Shown one piece after another: positions 9,856 through 19,928 of a stretch of DNA of 64,000 nucleotides. The notes under the pieces were generated by a model. It was not told the DNA's origin. It ran no database searches and saw only the letters and a list, made by a program, of their open reading frames with translations. Source of the stretch: Glaciecola sp. (GTDB lineage: Bacteria; Pseudomonadota; Gammaproteobacteria; Enterobacterales; Alteromonadaceae); contig JAAZVZ010000001.1 in the NCBI GenBank assembly GCA_018623155.1, forward strand, positions 62,001 through 126,000, written 5' to 3'. The translations under genes and the position numbers were made by a program. How positions within the stretch are numbered: position 1 is the stretch's first letter; each line of letters opens with the position of its first letter.

Positions 9856-12800
9856 TTAGGCAAGTTCTACCTCGTTTCGCACCTCATCGCTTTTTCTACG
9901 TTGACGAATACGACACATCACTGCCACAACGGTTGGTGTGAAGACCAAACCTAACACCACACTAAAACCGACACCACCAGCAATGACAACCGCTAACGGA
10001 GGCCAAAACGAGCCCGTAGAAAATAGCAAGAGCGGCAAAAGCCCCCCCACAGTCGTAAATGTGGTCGAAAATATGTGACGAGTACAGCTCATGGTTTCGG
10101 TAACAATCGCATCAACATCACCGCGCATGGCTTGAGGATTTGCGTTCAGTGCTGCTATAACGACAATAGAGTTATTGATTGCCACCCCAATTAAACCAAC
10201 CGAACCAAGGAGTGGGTTAAAACCCATTGGGAGCCCGGATAACCATAGTGAGAAAAACCCAAACCCCACGGATAACAATGCAACCGTTCCGATAAGCCCG
10301 GCAAACCTCACACTTTTAAAAGTCAATATCAAAGCGGTGAACATCATGACTAACAAGACCGGTAAATACGTTCCTAATTGACCAATCGCCTCTTGTTGTT
10401 CTCCTGCATCGCCGCTAAATTTTATAAAATAACCATTGGGTAACGGATAGTCTTTCAGAGCTTTTTGCAACTGCTGGGCAACCGAAATTGCTGCGACATT
10501 TTGTTCAAGGTATGCCGATATCTGGTTTGTTCGTAAACCATTTTTGCGGGTGATCGAAGAGACGACAGGACGTAACTCAAATTCTCCAAGTAATGCTACT
10601 GGGAACCAAGGATTGTTGAGGTCATAGTATTGGGTAGCAAGAGGTAACGCAGCAAGACCGACAAGATCACTGCGCTGTTCATCACTCATGCGAACGCGAA
10701 TCGGGATCTCCTCGGTTTGCTCGATGATTGAACCGCCCACTTGCCCATTGAGTGCTAATTGTAACTGAGCAGATAAATCGGTCAGTTGCAGCCCGGCTTG
10801 GCTCGTCAAATCTCGTGAAGTATTGATCACAAGTTCAGATTCATTCGTTTTTACTGTCGCAAACGTCTGTGTGATTCCAGGTACTTGCGACATGATCAAC
10901 TGAATATCCTTGCCAATATCTTCTAATACCGCTAAATCCTGTCCAAATACATCGATCTCCACAGGAAACGGAATGGGCGGACCTTGAGAAAAGGTTTTTA
11001 CAACAACTTGGGCTTGTGGAAACGTCGACTGTAACTCTTGTTGTAATTTATCTAGGATGGCACGAACTCGATCAGCAGAATCAACTTTTACAATGGCATT
11101 GGCGAATCCTGGAGAGTTATCTCGGTTCATAACAAAGTTATAATAAACCTTAGGGATCGAGGCACCGACGAGCCAAGTGACTTGTTCAACGCCTTCATAC
11201 GATTGAATCACACCCTCCATCTTCAACGCGAGTTCTCTAGTGGATTCGATCGCGGTTCCGGCAGGAAGGATCGCTTCAATCGCAAACTGATCGCGATCAG
11301 CAGACGGGAAAAATACATTTGGTAGCGTGCTAGAAAGACCAAACCCTGCTACGCTCATCAGGATAACAACGGGTAATACTAATATAGGTTTTAAGATCAG
11401 TGTTTTTAACCATACACTCAGCGCCAAAGAAACCGTTGGTAATTGCACCCCTTGAATATACCAAGGTCCCTCGCCTTGAGCTGTACGTGGTAGAAAGCGT
11501 GCGGCCAATGCAGCGATGACGGTCATCGAAATCCAAAATGACCCAATCAGAGCCATCACCACACTGATTGCAATTGAGCCAATAAAATCCCCAACGTTTC
11601 CGTTCAACAAAAATATAGGCATAAAACCCAATACCGTTGTGATGGTAGAAGAGAGCAGAGGTGCAAATAAGTGACGAGTGCTTTTAACCAAAGCGTCCAA
11701 TCGAGATAATGATGGATCGAGCAAATTTTTTCGAATCTCATCGGTCATTACGATGGCATTATCAATTAATAACCCAATGGCAATAATAATGCCGAAGATC
11801 GACATTTGATGTATTTCTTCTCCAAAAAAACTCAAACAAAACACCGCAAAACAGGCACTCATGGGTAGTGACAAGCCAACAATCCAAGAGGCTCTAAAGC
11901 CCATAAATAGGAAAATGACTGCGATGACAACCATCGAACCTAAGATGAGATTACCTTGCAACTCTGATAAACGATTGTCGGTGTAGACATTCTGATCGAA
12001 GGTTAACGTCACCTCCACAGAACCTTGATGGCTTTCAATAAAATAACTGACTTTTTCTTTGACATTTTTGGTCCACTGGTCGACTCGCAGATTGTTTTGC
12101 ATTCTCGCAGCAACAAATATGACCTCTTGACCATCCAATAATGCCATCTGAGACATGGGTAATTGCCAATCTCGAGACACTTGAGCAACATCGGCCACGC
12201 GCAAATACTCGCCATCACCAGAAAGCAGAGGAATATTGCGGATGACATCCAACGACGCCAACTCTTGTGCAACTTGAACCCTTAGTTGCAGAGCATCTGT
12301 GTACACAACCCCAGCCGGCAGTTTTGGGTCAGCGTTGCGAATCGCTTGACTCACCGCTTGTCCTGTTAATCCAACTAAGGCTAATTTATCTGGGTCAATA
12401 CTGACTGTGATTTGTTCTTGCGGTTCGCCGTATAGATCAACGATTTCTGTGCCCGCAATATTGCGTATCTCATCCGCAAGCTCTGCAGCAAAACGTCCTG
12501 TCATTCCAATCGACATCGTATCAGGGTACTTAGCTGATACGGCATACTGAATAGTATAAGCCGTCTCATTGCGCTTTTCGTCCAAAATAGGGGTGCCCGC
12601 CGTTGCAGGAAAACGCGTACTGACCGCTGATAAGCGGTCTCTCATCTTAGAAAATATCTGCTGATTATTGCTATTATCAACCCAGTCTTGCAATTCAAAG
12701 GCGATGATCGATAGACCTGCACGAGAAGTAGAATCGATGTCTTTAATCTCGTGTAACTCGCGCAATTCATCTTCAATCACATCAGTGACCAATGCTTCTA

Positions 12801-12993
12801 CGCGTTCAGCACTTGCACCAGGAAAGACAGTTAGAATCTGACCGTTGCGCGTATCAATCCGAGGATCTTCTAGTCTAGGCAAGGTATTAATCGCAGATAA
12901 ACCGGCGACCATAACGATGACAATGGTGAGCGAAAGTAAATGACCACTGCGAAGGAACATGGTGTACCAAGGATAAGCTTGTGTTGGCTGCAT
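9856..12993 (-). CDS. RND efflux pump inner-membrane subunit (AcrB-like)
   Basis: Proton-driven resistance-nodulation-division transporter of 1045 residues, the usual AcrB/MexB length, with the duplicated layout of 12 membrane helices and two large periplasmic loops. In helix 4 the proton-relay region reads GLLIDNAIV, so only one of the two Asp of AcrB (D407/D408) is present, as in many RND subfamilies. The start is the ATG at 12993, eight bases after AAGGAG; an upstream TTG at 12999 is less likely. It lies 12 bp after its adaptor gene. No TolC-type outer membrane gene is adjacent. Substrate not predictable. Confidence 0.9.
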   Translation of the reverse strand: MQPTQAYPWYTMFLRSGHLLSLTIVIVMVAGLSAINTLPRLEDPRIDTRNGQILTVFPGASAERVEALVTDVIEDELRELHEIKDIDSTSRAGLSIIAFELQDWVDNSNNQQIFSKMRDRLSAVSTRFPATAGTPILDEKRNETAYTIQYAVSAKYPDTMSIGMTGRFAAELADEIRNIAGTEIVDLYGEPQEQITVSIDPDKLALVGLTGQAVSQAIRNADPKLPAGVVYTDALQLRVQVAQELASLDVIRNIPLLSGDGEYLRVADVAQVSRDWQLPMSQMALLDGQEVIFVAARMQNNLRVDQWTKNVKEKVSYFIESHQGSVEVTLTFDQNVYTDNRLSELQGNLILGSMVVIAVIFLFMGFRASWIVGLSLPMSACFAVFCLSFFGEEIHQMSIFGIIIAIGLLIDNAIVMTDEIRKNLLDPSLSRLDALVKSTRHLFAPLLSSTITTVLGFMPIFLLNGNVGDFIGSIAISVVMALIGSFWISMTVIAALAARFLPRTAQGEGPWYIQGVQLPTVSLALSVWLKTLILKPILVLPVVILMSVAGFGLSSTLPNVFFPSADRDQFAIEAILPAGTAIESTRELALKMEGVIQSYEGVEQVTWLVGASIPKVYYNFVMNRDNSPGFANAIVKVDSADRVRAILDKLQQELQSTFPQAQVVVKTFSQGPPIPFPVEIDVFGQDLAVLEDIGKDIQLIMSQVPGITQTFATVKTNESELVINTSRDLTSQAGLQLTDLSAQLQLALNGQVGGSIIEQTEEIPIRVRMSDEQRSDLVGLAALPLATQYYDLNNPWFPVALLGEFELRPVVSSITRKNGLRTNQISAYLEQNVAAISVAQQLQKALKDYPLPNGYFIKFSGDAGEQQEAIGQLGTYLPVLLVMMFTALILTFKSVRFAGLIGTVALLSVGFGFFSLWLSGLPMGFNPLLGSVGLIGVAINNSIVVIAALNANPQAMRGDVDAIVTETMSCTRHIFSTTFTTVGGLLPLLLFSTGSFWPPLAVVIAGGVGFSVVLGLVFTPTVVAVMCRIRQRRKSDEVRNEVELA

Positions 12994-13005
12994 ACCCAAT
13001 TCTCC

Positions 13006-14148
13006 TTATTGGTTCTGCGAAACTAGATTACTGCGTGATGCATATACTTTTTGTTGAGGCACAAATCGATGAGTGCCGTTTAATACCAACAAATCACCGT
13101 CGCTCAATGCGCCAGTGATAAAAGCACGATTGCCATCGGTATAGATGACTTGCACTGCCCGAGATTGTAATTGCGTGTCACCAAGTTGGCCAACCACATA
13201 TACGGTCCACATTCCCCGTACACCTCGAGCCAATGACTCAATGGGGACCCATAGGCCTTTCTCTGGAAGGTTAATTTGCAGTTTTGCAGAAATAAGGTCG
13301 CCAACCAAAATCGGTTCATTGATTGAGTTGATCGAAAATAATAGATCCACGGTGCGCGTTCTTGCGTTGCGCTGAGTCCCAATACTGATGAGTTGTCCAG
13401 ATACCGTTTGTTGATCAACCGACAAAGGATAAAAATCCCCTGGGTTTAGATTTGCAGCGACACTCGGTGGTACGGGGATCCTTGCGGTTAATAACGCATT
13501 ATTGGCGAGTTCAATAATCGGCTGACCTGCACTCACAACTGCACCCGGATCAACATTACGTCGAATAACGCTACCGACATAATTTGCGGTAATGACAGAT
13601 TTTTCTAACTCTAATTTGATGGCATCGAGACTCGCTTGGGTTTGTGTGACACGTGCTTGAGCAATATTTTTATTTTCTGAAACCTCATCCAAACGTTGTG
13701 GGGATTCTAGGCGCTTTTGTACTAAATCTATGATGCGGCTCTCGGTGCTTTGAGCTAACCTTAATTGTGCTTTGGCTAATTCCAATGCTGCACTCAATTC
13801 CTTAATTTGGGCGTCTACTCTTGCAGTGTCCAATGAAGCAATAATCTGTCCTGGTGTAATGACATCTCCATCCTCGACGTTCACTGTCGCGACTCGTCCA
13901 CTGCGTTCAAAACCAACACCTGCCTGCTGTGATGACTCAATACGGCCCATAGCTCGATACGCTTGAGCATAGCTGTCTTGGAACCGCACCTCAATTACAG
14001 CTACATCTTGTTGTACAATACCAGAACCCTCTTGACGAGCTAATCCGTCACCAGAGAAAAGCATTAATAAAACAAGTAATAACGCACCTGAAACAATGTA
14101 TGCGGTCAGTGCTTTGAAGTTAGGTTGAAGAGACTGTGAATCACGCAT
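13006..14148 (-). CDS. RND efflux periplasmic adaptor subunit
   Basis: Membrane fusion protein of the AcrA/HlyD family, 380 residues, that bridges the inner-membrane pump to an outer membrane channel. It has an N-terminal membrane anchor or signal (residues 15-33), a biotinyl-lipoyl-like segment (GRVATVNVEDGDVITPGQIIASLD), a coiled-coil hairpin about 105-165 and beta-barrel domains after that. First gene of the two-gene pump operon, divergent from the TetR regulator at 14274. Confidence 0.9.
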   Translation of the reverse strand: MRDSQSLQPNFKALTAYIVSGALLLVLLMLFSGDGLARQEGSGIVQQDVAVIEVRFQDSYAQAYRAMGRIESSQQAGVGFERSGRVATVNVEDGDVITPGQIIASLDTARVDAQIKELSAALELAKAQLRLAQSTESRIIDLVQKRLESPQRLDEVSENKNIAQARVTQTQASLDAIKLELEKSVITANYVGSVIRRNVDPGAVVSAGQPIIELANNALLTARIPVPPSVAANLNPGDFYPLSVDQQTVSGQLISIGTQRNARTRTVDLLFSINSINEPILVGDLISAKLQINLPEKGLWVPIESLARGVRGMWTVYVVGQLGDTQLQSRAVQVIYTDGNRAFITGALSDGDLLVLNGTHRFVPQQKVYASRSNLVSQNQ

Positions 14149-14203
14149 AATATTCCATACAGATTATTAGTAAAAATTATTAATCTAATGCTAGACTTTA
14201 AAT

Positions 14204-14218
14204 ACTAGACTGTCTAGT
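14204..14218. promoter_or_regulatory. TetR-type operator palindrome
   Basis: Perfect inverted repeat ACTAGAC-T-GTCTAGT in the 125-bp gap between the adaptor gene and the divergent TetR gene. A partial copy (GCTAGAC) lies at 14190-14196. Position and symmetry fit an operator controlling both directions. Confidence 0.7.
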
Positions 14219-14273
14219 GTGATTATTAAATAAACTCAAAATTATGATACGAAATTTGGCGATAGGAGTTAGC

Positions 14274-14906
14274 TTGAAACACAGTAATAAACATGCCGCT
14301 GGCCGCCCCAAAGACATGGAAAAACGCAATATGATATTGTATAGCGCCAGTGAACTTTTCCTGCGTTATGGCTTTGGTCAAACCACAATGGACGCTGTGG
14401 CTCGCGATGCTGGTGTCTCAAAGCAAACAGTATATTCACATTTTGCCAATAAAGATGAGTTGTTTGAAGCGTGTATCAGTCGTACTTGCCAAGAGTATCA
14501 ATTAAATGACATTACGGCTATGACCATTGCACAACCCGCGGGACTCGCCGAAAAGCTACATGCCATTGCTACTCAATTCGTTGCCTTGATGCACGACCCA
14601 CGTGTCATTGCTATGTATACCGTAGTCATCGCAGAGTCCAAAAATAATCCTAGTATGGCTGAGCGATTTTATAAAGCCGGACCAGACATAGCACTGACTA
14701 CCGTCACTGACTGTTTACTCGAGCACAACGCAAGTAACAACGAGGTCGATGCCAGGGAGTTAGCACTCGCCTTTTTCAACCTACTCAAAGGCGATTATCA
14801 TTTTCGCAGTATTCTGAGTTTGCCATATGCTCTAGATAAAGCTAAGCAGATGCAGTTTGTAGACAAAACCTGCCATAAATTCATGCGTTTATTGCAGGCA
14901 AAATAA
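14274..14906 (+). CDS. TetR family transcriptional regulator of the RND pump
   Basis: A 210-residue regulator with an N-terminal TetR helix-turn-helix at about residues 17-63 (SASELFLRYGFGQTTMDAVARDAGVSKQTVYSHFANKDEL, split here only in description) and an AefR-like C-terminal ligand domain. A TTG start at 14274 is preferred because AGGAG ends five bases before it; an ATG at 14244 has no such site. It is divergent from the pump operon with a perfect palindrome between, so it is the likely local repressor and autoregulator. Confidence 0.85.
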   Translation: MKHSNKHAAGRPKDMEKRNMILYSASELFLRYGFGQTTMDAVARDAGVSKQTVYSHFANKDELFEACISRTCQEYQLNDITAMTIAQPAGLAEKLHAIATQFVALMHDPRVIAMYTVVIAESKNNPSMAERFYKAGPDIALTTVTDCLLEHNASNNEVDARELALAFFNLLKGDYHFRSILSLPYALDKAKQMQFVDKTCHKFMRLLQAK

Positions 14907-14926
14907 CACGCAATAGATATTCTACT

Positions 14927-14954
14927 TTGGCGCTTTTATCCCTTTTGCTATAAT
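14927..14954 (+). promoter_or_regulatory. Sigma70 promoter of pyrB
   Basis: TTGGCG (14927-14932), a 16-bp spacer and TATAAT (14949-14954) with an extended -10 TGC. It lies 33 bp before the pyrB ATG. Confidence 0.7.
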
Positions 14955-14987
14955 CCTCCTAATTTATTTTTGACAGTTGAATCAACC

Positions 14988-16001
14988 ATGGCAAATGACC
15001 TAACGGGACAACATATTTTATCGGTTGCGCAATTTGATAGAGAAGCCATTGAGCGCGTCTTCCACGTAGCAGACCGGATGCGACCCTATGCGTTGCGTGA
15101 GAAGCGCACAGAAGTTTTGCGCGGCGCAATTTTGGGAAATTTGTTCTTTGAACCCAGTACACGAACACGTGTGAGTTTTGGTACTGCATTTAACTTATTG
15201 GGTGGTTCGGTTAGAGAAACGACGGGAATGAGTAACTCAGCGCTAGCCAAAGGTGAGTCCTTATACGACACCGCTAGAGTTTTGTCAGGGTATTCCGATA
15301 TCATTGCCATGCGCCATCCTGAGGCCGGCTCAGTCACAGAGTTTGCAACGGGCTCGCGCGTACCAGTATTAAATGGTGGTGATGGTGCCAATGAGCATCC
15401 AACCCAAGCACTTTTGGATCTATACACTATTGCTAAAGAATGTGCTGCACATGGCAAAGGTATTGATGGCTTGCATATCGCAATGATTGGAGATCTGAAA
15501 CATGGTCGAACGGTGCATTCTTTATCGCGATTACTGTGTTTATACAAGCGTGTTCGCTTTACTCTCATATCGCCAAGCGAGTTGGGGATGCCTCAGTATA
15601 TTTTGGACGAAATCACCAACCACGGGCATGAATTAGTTGTGACTGAACAGCTTGAAGGCAGCGTTAATGCAGATATCTGTTATCAAACTCGTGTTCAAGA
15701 AGAGCGTTTTGCCAGCCAAGATGATGCGAACAAATATCGGGGTAAATTCCGTCTCGACCAAGCTATTTATACCAAGCATTTTCAATCTAATACTGTGATC
15801 ATGCATCCTTTGCCGCGGGATTCACGCATGGAAGCCAATGAACTAGATAATGACTTAAACAGCCACCCTAATTTGGCTATTTTTCGCCAAACTGACAATG
15901 GTGTCTTGGTGCGTATGGCACTCTTTGCCTTAACACTTGGTGTGGCAGAACAAGTCCAGCAACACGAAAAACCAGTCGTCTGGTTTCGCAACAAAAGCTA
16001 A
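14988..16001 (+). CDS. pyrB: Aspartate carbamoyltransferase catalytic chain (PyrB)
   Basis: Catalyses carbamoyl phosphate plus aspartate to N-carbamoylaspartate in pyrimidine synthesis. The carbamoyl phosphate loop [11 protein letters not shown] and the HPLPRDSR segment near the C-terminus are intact. The 337 residues are longer than E. coli PyrB (311), mostly at the C-terminus. No pyrI regulatory gene follows, so this enzyme may act without the allosteric chain. The ATG at 14988 (MANDLTGQ) is chosen by family alignment. Confidence 0.92.
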   Translation: MANDLTGQHILSVAQFDREAIERVFHVADRMRPYALREKRTEVLRGAILGNLFFEPSTRTRVSFGTAFNLLGGSVRETTGMSNSALAKGESLYDTARVLSGYSDIIAMRHPEAGSVTEFATGSRVPVLNGGDGANEHPTQALLDLYTIAKECAAHGKGIDGLHIAMIGDLKHGRTVHSLSRLLCLYKRVRFTLISPSELGMPQYILDEITNHGHELVVTEQLEGSVNADICYQTRVQEERFASQDDANKYRGKFRLDQAIYTKHFQSNTVIMHPLPRDSRMEANELDNDLNSHPNLAIFRQTDNGVLVRMALFALTLGVAEQVQQHEKPVVWFRNKS

Positions 16002-16018
16002 CAAGGTTGTATTCAAAT

Positions 16019-17305
16019 ATGACAATTTCTGAAGAATTATTTGCCAGAGCGCAAAAAACCATTCCCGGTGGAGTAAACTCACCCGTTCGCGCTTTTAAAG
16101 CCGTTGGTGGTACACCACGCTTCATTACGAAAGCCGATGGACCCTATATTTGGGATGCCGACGGTAACCGTTATATTGATTATATTCAGTCTTGGGGGCC
16201 AATGGTTCTTGGACACAATAACCCGACTATCCGGGATGCCGTCATTGAAGCTTCATACAACGGTTTAAGCTTCGGTGCACCGACTGAAGCTGAGATCCAT
16301 ATGGCCGAAAAAGTGGCTTCTATGGTACCTTCAATGGAAATGGTGCGCATGGTCAATTCTGGTACTGAAGCCACTATGTCTGCGATTCGTTTGGCTCGTG
16401 GTTATACCTCACGGAACAAAATCCTTAAATTTGAAGGTTGCTACCACGGTCATGCCGATTCACTTCTAGTAAAAGCAGGCTCTGGTGCATTAACCTTGGG
16501 TGTGCCTTCATCTCCGGGAGTACCAGATGATTTTGCCAAGCACACTATAACCGTTGAATTTAATAACCTCGACAGTGTCGCACAAGCTTTTGCCGAAGAA
16601 CCAGAAGATATTGCTTGTATCATCGTTGAGCCTGTTGCCGGTAACATGAACTGTATTCCACCAGTAGATGGGTTCTTGGAAGGATTACGTGATATTTGTG
16701 ATCAGTATGGGGCAGTGTTGATTTTTGATGAAGTTATGACAGGCTTTCGCGTGTCTCGCGGGGGTGCACAAGAGCGCTTTGGCGTGGTACCGGATTTGAC
16801 CTGTTTGGGCAAGGTCATTGGTGGCGGAATGCCAGTAGGCTGCTTCGGTGGCAAACGTGACATCATTACGCACATTGCCCCCACAGGGCCAATCTATCAA
16901 GCCGGAACACTATCGGGTAACCCAGTTGCAATGGCAGCGGGTCTAGCAGCGATGACGCAACTTGAAGAACGCGACTTGTATACGAGTATATTTAGTAACA
17001 CTGAAAAACTTGCCAAAGGTATGACTGACTTAGCACACTCGCATGGGATCCCAATGACGTATAATGTCGCTGGTTCTATGTTTGGTATTTTCTTTACCGA
17101 AGCGGAAAAAGTCGTAAATTATCAGCAAGCAATCAGCTGTAACAACGAGCAATTTAAAGCCTTTTATCACGGGATGTTGGCAGAGGGTGTATATTTGGCA
17201 CCCGCTATTTTTGAAGCTGGTTTTGTGTCTAAAGCGCATGATGCTCAGATTATTCAGGATACATTGGATGCAGCCGATCGGGTATTTGCTAAGATTAAGG
17301 GTTAA
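16019..17305 (+). CDS. hemL: Glutamate-1-semialdehyde 2,1-aminomutase (HemL)
   Basis: PLP enzyme that makes 5-aminolevulinate from glutamate-1-semialdehyde in the C5 haem pathway. The 428 residues match E. coli HemL (426). Motifs are [12 protein letters not shown] at 15-26 and the cofactor Lys K265 in [12 protein letters not shown]. The ATG at 16019 is preferred over a TTG at 16007 by alignment. Its stop overlaps the convergent DyP-like gene by 4 bp. Confidence 0.94.
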   Translation: MTISEELFARAQKTIPGGVNSPVRAFKAVGGTPRFITKADGPYIWDADGNRYIDYIQSWGPMVLGHNNPTIRDAVIEASYNGLSFGAPTEAEIHMAEKVASMVPSMEMVRMVNSGTEATMSAIRLARGYTSRNKILKFEGCYHGHADSLLVKAGSGALTLGVPSSPGVPDDFAKHTITVEFNNLDSVAQAFAEEPEDIACIIVEPVAGNMNCIPPVDGFLEGLRDICDQYGAVLIFDEVMTGFRVSRGGAQERFGVVPDLTCLGKVIGGGMPVGCFGGKRDIITHIAPTGPIYQAGTLSGNPVAMAAGLAAMTQLEERDLYTSIFSNTEKLAKGMTDLAHSHGIPMTYNVAGSMFGIFFTEAEKVVNYQQAISCNNEQFKAFYHGMLAEGVYLAPAIFEAGFVSKAHDAQIIQDTLDAADRVFAKIKG

Positions 17306-18222
17306 ATCGCATTGTCTTGAATAAAATCAATGCTCGGCGCAAAAAATGCGCCGCCCATCTCTGCATTTGTATAATCTAGCCACGCATCATAATCGCTCTC
17401 ACCAGCTCCATAATACATGCTGTGCAACATCGCTTTAAATGGTCTTGGCGAATGACAACATGATACAAAATACTCGCCTTGGACTTGCATATTGGCATAT
17501 GGCATGGACTGCCTCAGTTGTCTTGCATGAGCTTCAATACCGGGTAAATCAGTGAGACGAGTACGAGTATAATGAGAGCTGAGGTTTGCTTCTTGGGTGG
17601 GCAAATTGTGTTCTTTTTGCCTTCCCATGATTTGCTCTTGCCGCTTGTCCGAGATCAGATTCCAACGCGGTAAATCATGGCGATAGCGCTGAGCGTGAAT
17701 ATAACTCCCCCCTGCAAAATCGAGGTCGTAATCCCCTACAACCGCTACCTCACGACGTTCTGGCCCACGTGGATTGTCATCTGCGAGCACAAATCCATTC
17801 AAGTCACGCCCATCCAAATAGCGAAACGCTCGAGTATCTTCGACTAACTCAACGTGAATAGATAGAAGTTGATTCACTTCGACGGCAACCGCATGCACTA
17901 TGTCTAATCTATCAGCGCGGATTTGAATAAAGAGATCATAAGATTGTGAAGGAGCACAACGATCAGCTACCTCGATATCAGGAAAGGGAGTCAATTCTTT
18001 AGGTCGTGGCCCTGGGTATAATTCTGACCAATACTGAACCCCTACAGCAATCACACCAGAGACCATCGCTTCATAATGTTCGTGATCATAATAATCAAAT
18101 ACTTCGAGTACCCTAGCAAGTTTTGCACGCAAGGCTTGAGCGTCATCGTCGAGCACATTGTACATCAAAAATTGTGCGTGCAGATTTGGCTCTGCGCAGA
18201 TGCCTTTTTGTGGTTGTCCCAT
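17302..18222 (-). CDS. DyP-type peroxidase homologue with altered GXXDG motif
   Basis: A 306-residue protein of the dye-decolourising peroxidase family (YfeX-like), which are haem b proteins. The proximal haem His is probably H217 in LSSHYTR, and the region [18 protein letters not shown] is typical. The family signature GFxDGTENP appears as GFVLADDNP (residues 143-151), so the distal catalytic Asp of GXXDG is Leu146. Translation of the underlying codons confirms this. It may have weak or different activity, such as haem binding or deferrochelation. Third gene after an S9 peptidase and ggt, only 5 bp after ggt. Confidence 0.8.
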   Translation of the reverse strand: MGQPQKGICAEPNLHAQFLMYNVLDDDAQALRAKLARVLEVFDYYDHEHYEAMVSGVIAVGVQYWSELYPGPRPKELTPFPDIEVADRCAPSQSYDLFIQIRADRLDIVHAVAVEVNQLLSIHVELVEDTRAFRYLDGRDLNGFVLADDNPRGPERREVAVVGDYDLDFAGGSYIHAQRYRHDLPRWNLISDKRQEQIMGRQKEHNLPTQEANLSSHYTRTRLTDLPGIEAHARQLRQSMPYANMQVQGEYFVSCCHSPRPFKAMLHSMYYGAGESDYDAWLDYTNAEMGGAFFAPSIDFIQDNAI

Positions 18223-18227
18223 ACGGT

Positions 18228-19928
18228 TTAATATCCGGCCGCGTGACCGTCTTTGCGGGTTTCTGATGCCCCATAATACACGTTATTTTCGCTGTCGTAC
18301 AAAATGGCTTGATATCCACCAAACGCTCCAACCACATCGCGCAAAACGTGCCCTTTTTTCATGAGTTCTCGGCGCGTTTCTGCGTTTATACCTGATTCTA
18401 AAGAAACATAGCCTCCGTCCATCATGGTATCGCCCGTCACTGTAGAAGAACCCGAATGTAAAATACGTGGTGCATCACCTGCTTCTTGTAAATTCATGCC
18501 AAAATCAACGATGTTCATGATAACTTGCGCATGCATTTGTGGTTGTGCACCTCCACCCATCACACCAAAGCTCATAAAAGGCTTACCGTCTTTCGTGACA
18601 AATGCAGGAATAATGGTAGTAAATGGCCGTTTCCCGGGTTCGAACGCATTAAAGTGGTTGGAGTCGAGCGTAAACATTTCACCTCGATTCTGTAACACAA
18701 AGCCAAGCCCTGTCGGAGTCATACCAGAGCCCATACCGCGATAATTAGACTGAATTAGGGATACCATATTACCGTCTTTATCAGCGACCGTGAGATAAAT
18801 CGTATCTCCTTTGTTTAGACCCGCATCTACTCTTTTGGCTGCTTTCCCTGGGTCAATGAGGGTTTGTCTCTTCGCTGCGTATGTTTTGGAAATGAGTTCA
18901 TCGACAGGGATATCATTAAATGCCGGATCGGCATACCATTTGGCACGGTCTTCAAAGGCTAGCTTTTTGGCCTCTACAAAAGTATGTACATATTCAGGGG
19001 TACCAAAGCCCATCTTAGCAACATCATAACGCTCCATCACGTTTAATATTTGTAATGCTGCGATCCCTTGCCCATTCGGCGGTAACTCCCATACATCATA
19101 CCCTCTATAATTAGCCGAGACGGGGTCAACCCAATTACCTTGGTGTTGAGCTAAATCCTCATAGTTCAAAAAACCGCCTTGGTCTTTCATATAAGAAGCA
19201 ATCGTACGAGCAATCTCTCCTTGATAAAACGCCTCGCGTCCACCTGTGGCAATTTTTTCATAAGTGTCCGCTAAATACGGGTTTTTGAATATCTGGCCTT
19301 TTTTCGGCATTGTACCGTCAGGCATGTAAGTTTCTTTAAACCCGTCATAGTGACCAATACGGGCGACTGATCGCTCCAAGTAGTAAGCGATTAATTCTGA
19401 AACAGGAAACCCTTCTCTAGCGTATTTAATAGATGGGGCAAGAAGCTCTGTCATAGGCTTGGAGCCAAATTTGTTATGGAGCATAAACCAGCCATCTACA
19501 GTACCTGGCACAGAAACGGGTAAGGGTCCGAATTTTGGAATTTTGTCATACCCATTATCGATAAAGTACTGTCGACTGAGGCCTTGAGGCGAACGTCCCG
19601 AAGCGTTTAGTCCATGGAGTTTTTTCGTCTTGGCGTCCCAAACAATCGCAAATAAATCCCCACCAATCCCGCAACCTGTCGGTTCGACCAGTCCTAGCAT
19701 GGCGTTCGCGGCAATTGCTGCATCGATCGCATTGCCACCGCTTTTGAGAATATCAAGCGCAACCTGTGTGGCGAGCGGTTGACTGGTGGCGGCCATACCT
19801 TGTTTGGCAATGACTTCTGAGCGCGAGGCAAACGTTTTACCGGTGACGCGGTCATAGGCGTGTACCTTTTCTATTGTGACGGAAATGGTCAATGTTATGG
19901 CAAGTGCCAATGTGATTATTTGCTTCAT
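18228..19928 (-). CDS. ggt: Gamma-glutamyltransferase (Ggt)
   Basis: Secreted Ntn-hydrolase that cleaves or transfers the gamma-glutamyl group of glutathione and related peptides. It is 566 residues with a Sec signal peptide (cleavage about after KVHA, residue 24). The autoprocessing and nucleophile Thr is in NKGDTIYLTVADKDGN; the pocket motif GMGSGMTPTG follows, and GVMGGGAQPQ near the C-terminus is conserved. Start and preceding stop overlap as ATGA with the S9 peptidase gene, so translation is coupled. Together they suggest extracytoplasmic peptide scavenging. Confidence 0.93.
   Translation of the reverse strand: MKQIITLALAITLTISVTIEKVHAYDRVTGKTFASRSEVIAKQGMAATSQPLATQVALDILKSGGNAIDAAIAANAMLGLVEPTGCGIGGDLFAIVWDAKTKKLHGLNASGRSPQGLSRQYFIDNGYDKIPKFGPLPVSVPGTVDGWFMLHNKFGSKPMTELLAPSIKYAREGFPVSELIAYYLERSVARIGHYDGFKETYMPDGTMPKKGQIFKNPYLADTYEKIATGGREAFYQGEIARTIASYMKDQGGFLNYEDLAQHQGNWVDPVSANYRGYDVWELPPNGQGIAALQILNVMERYDVAKMGFGTPEYVHTFVEAKKLAFEDRAKWYADPAFNDIPVDELISKTYAAKRQTLIDPGKAAKRVDAGLNKGDTIYLTVADKDGNMVSLIQSNYRGMGSGMTPTGLGFVLQNRGEMFTLDSNHFNAFEPGKRPFTTIIPAFVTKDGKPFMSFGVMGGGAQPQMHAQVIMNIVDFGMNLQEAGDAPRILHSGSSTVTGDTMMDGGYVSLESGINAETRRELMKKGHVLRDVVGAFGGYQAILYDSENNVYYGASETRKDGHAAGY

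Noticed and set aside
9856-12993. Loss of one Asp in helix 4 of the RND pump as an inactivating change
   Set aside because: LIDNAIV is a common natural form in RND subfamilies, so it is not evidence of inactivation.
18228-19928. Loss of the gamma-glutamyltransferase nucleophile
   Set aside because: The residue after the Thr differs (Ile for Thr), but the nucleophilic Thr itself is kept at the right distance from the VADKDGN segment.
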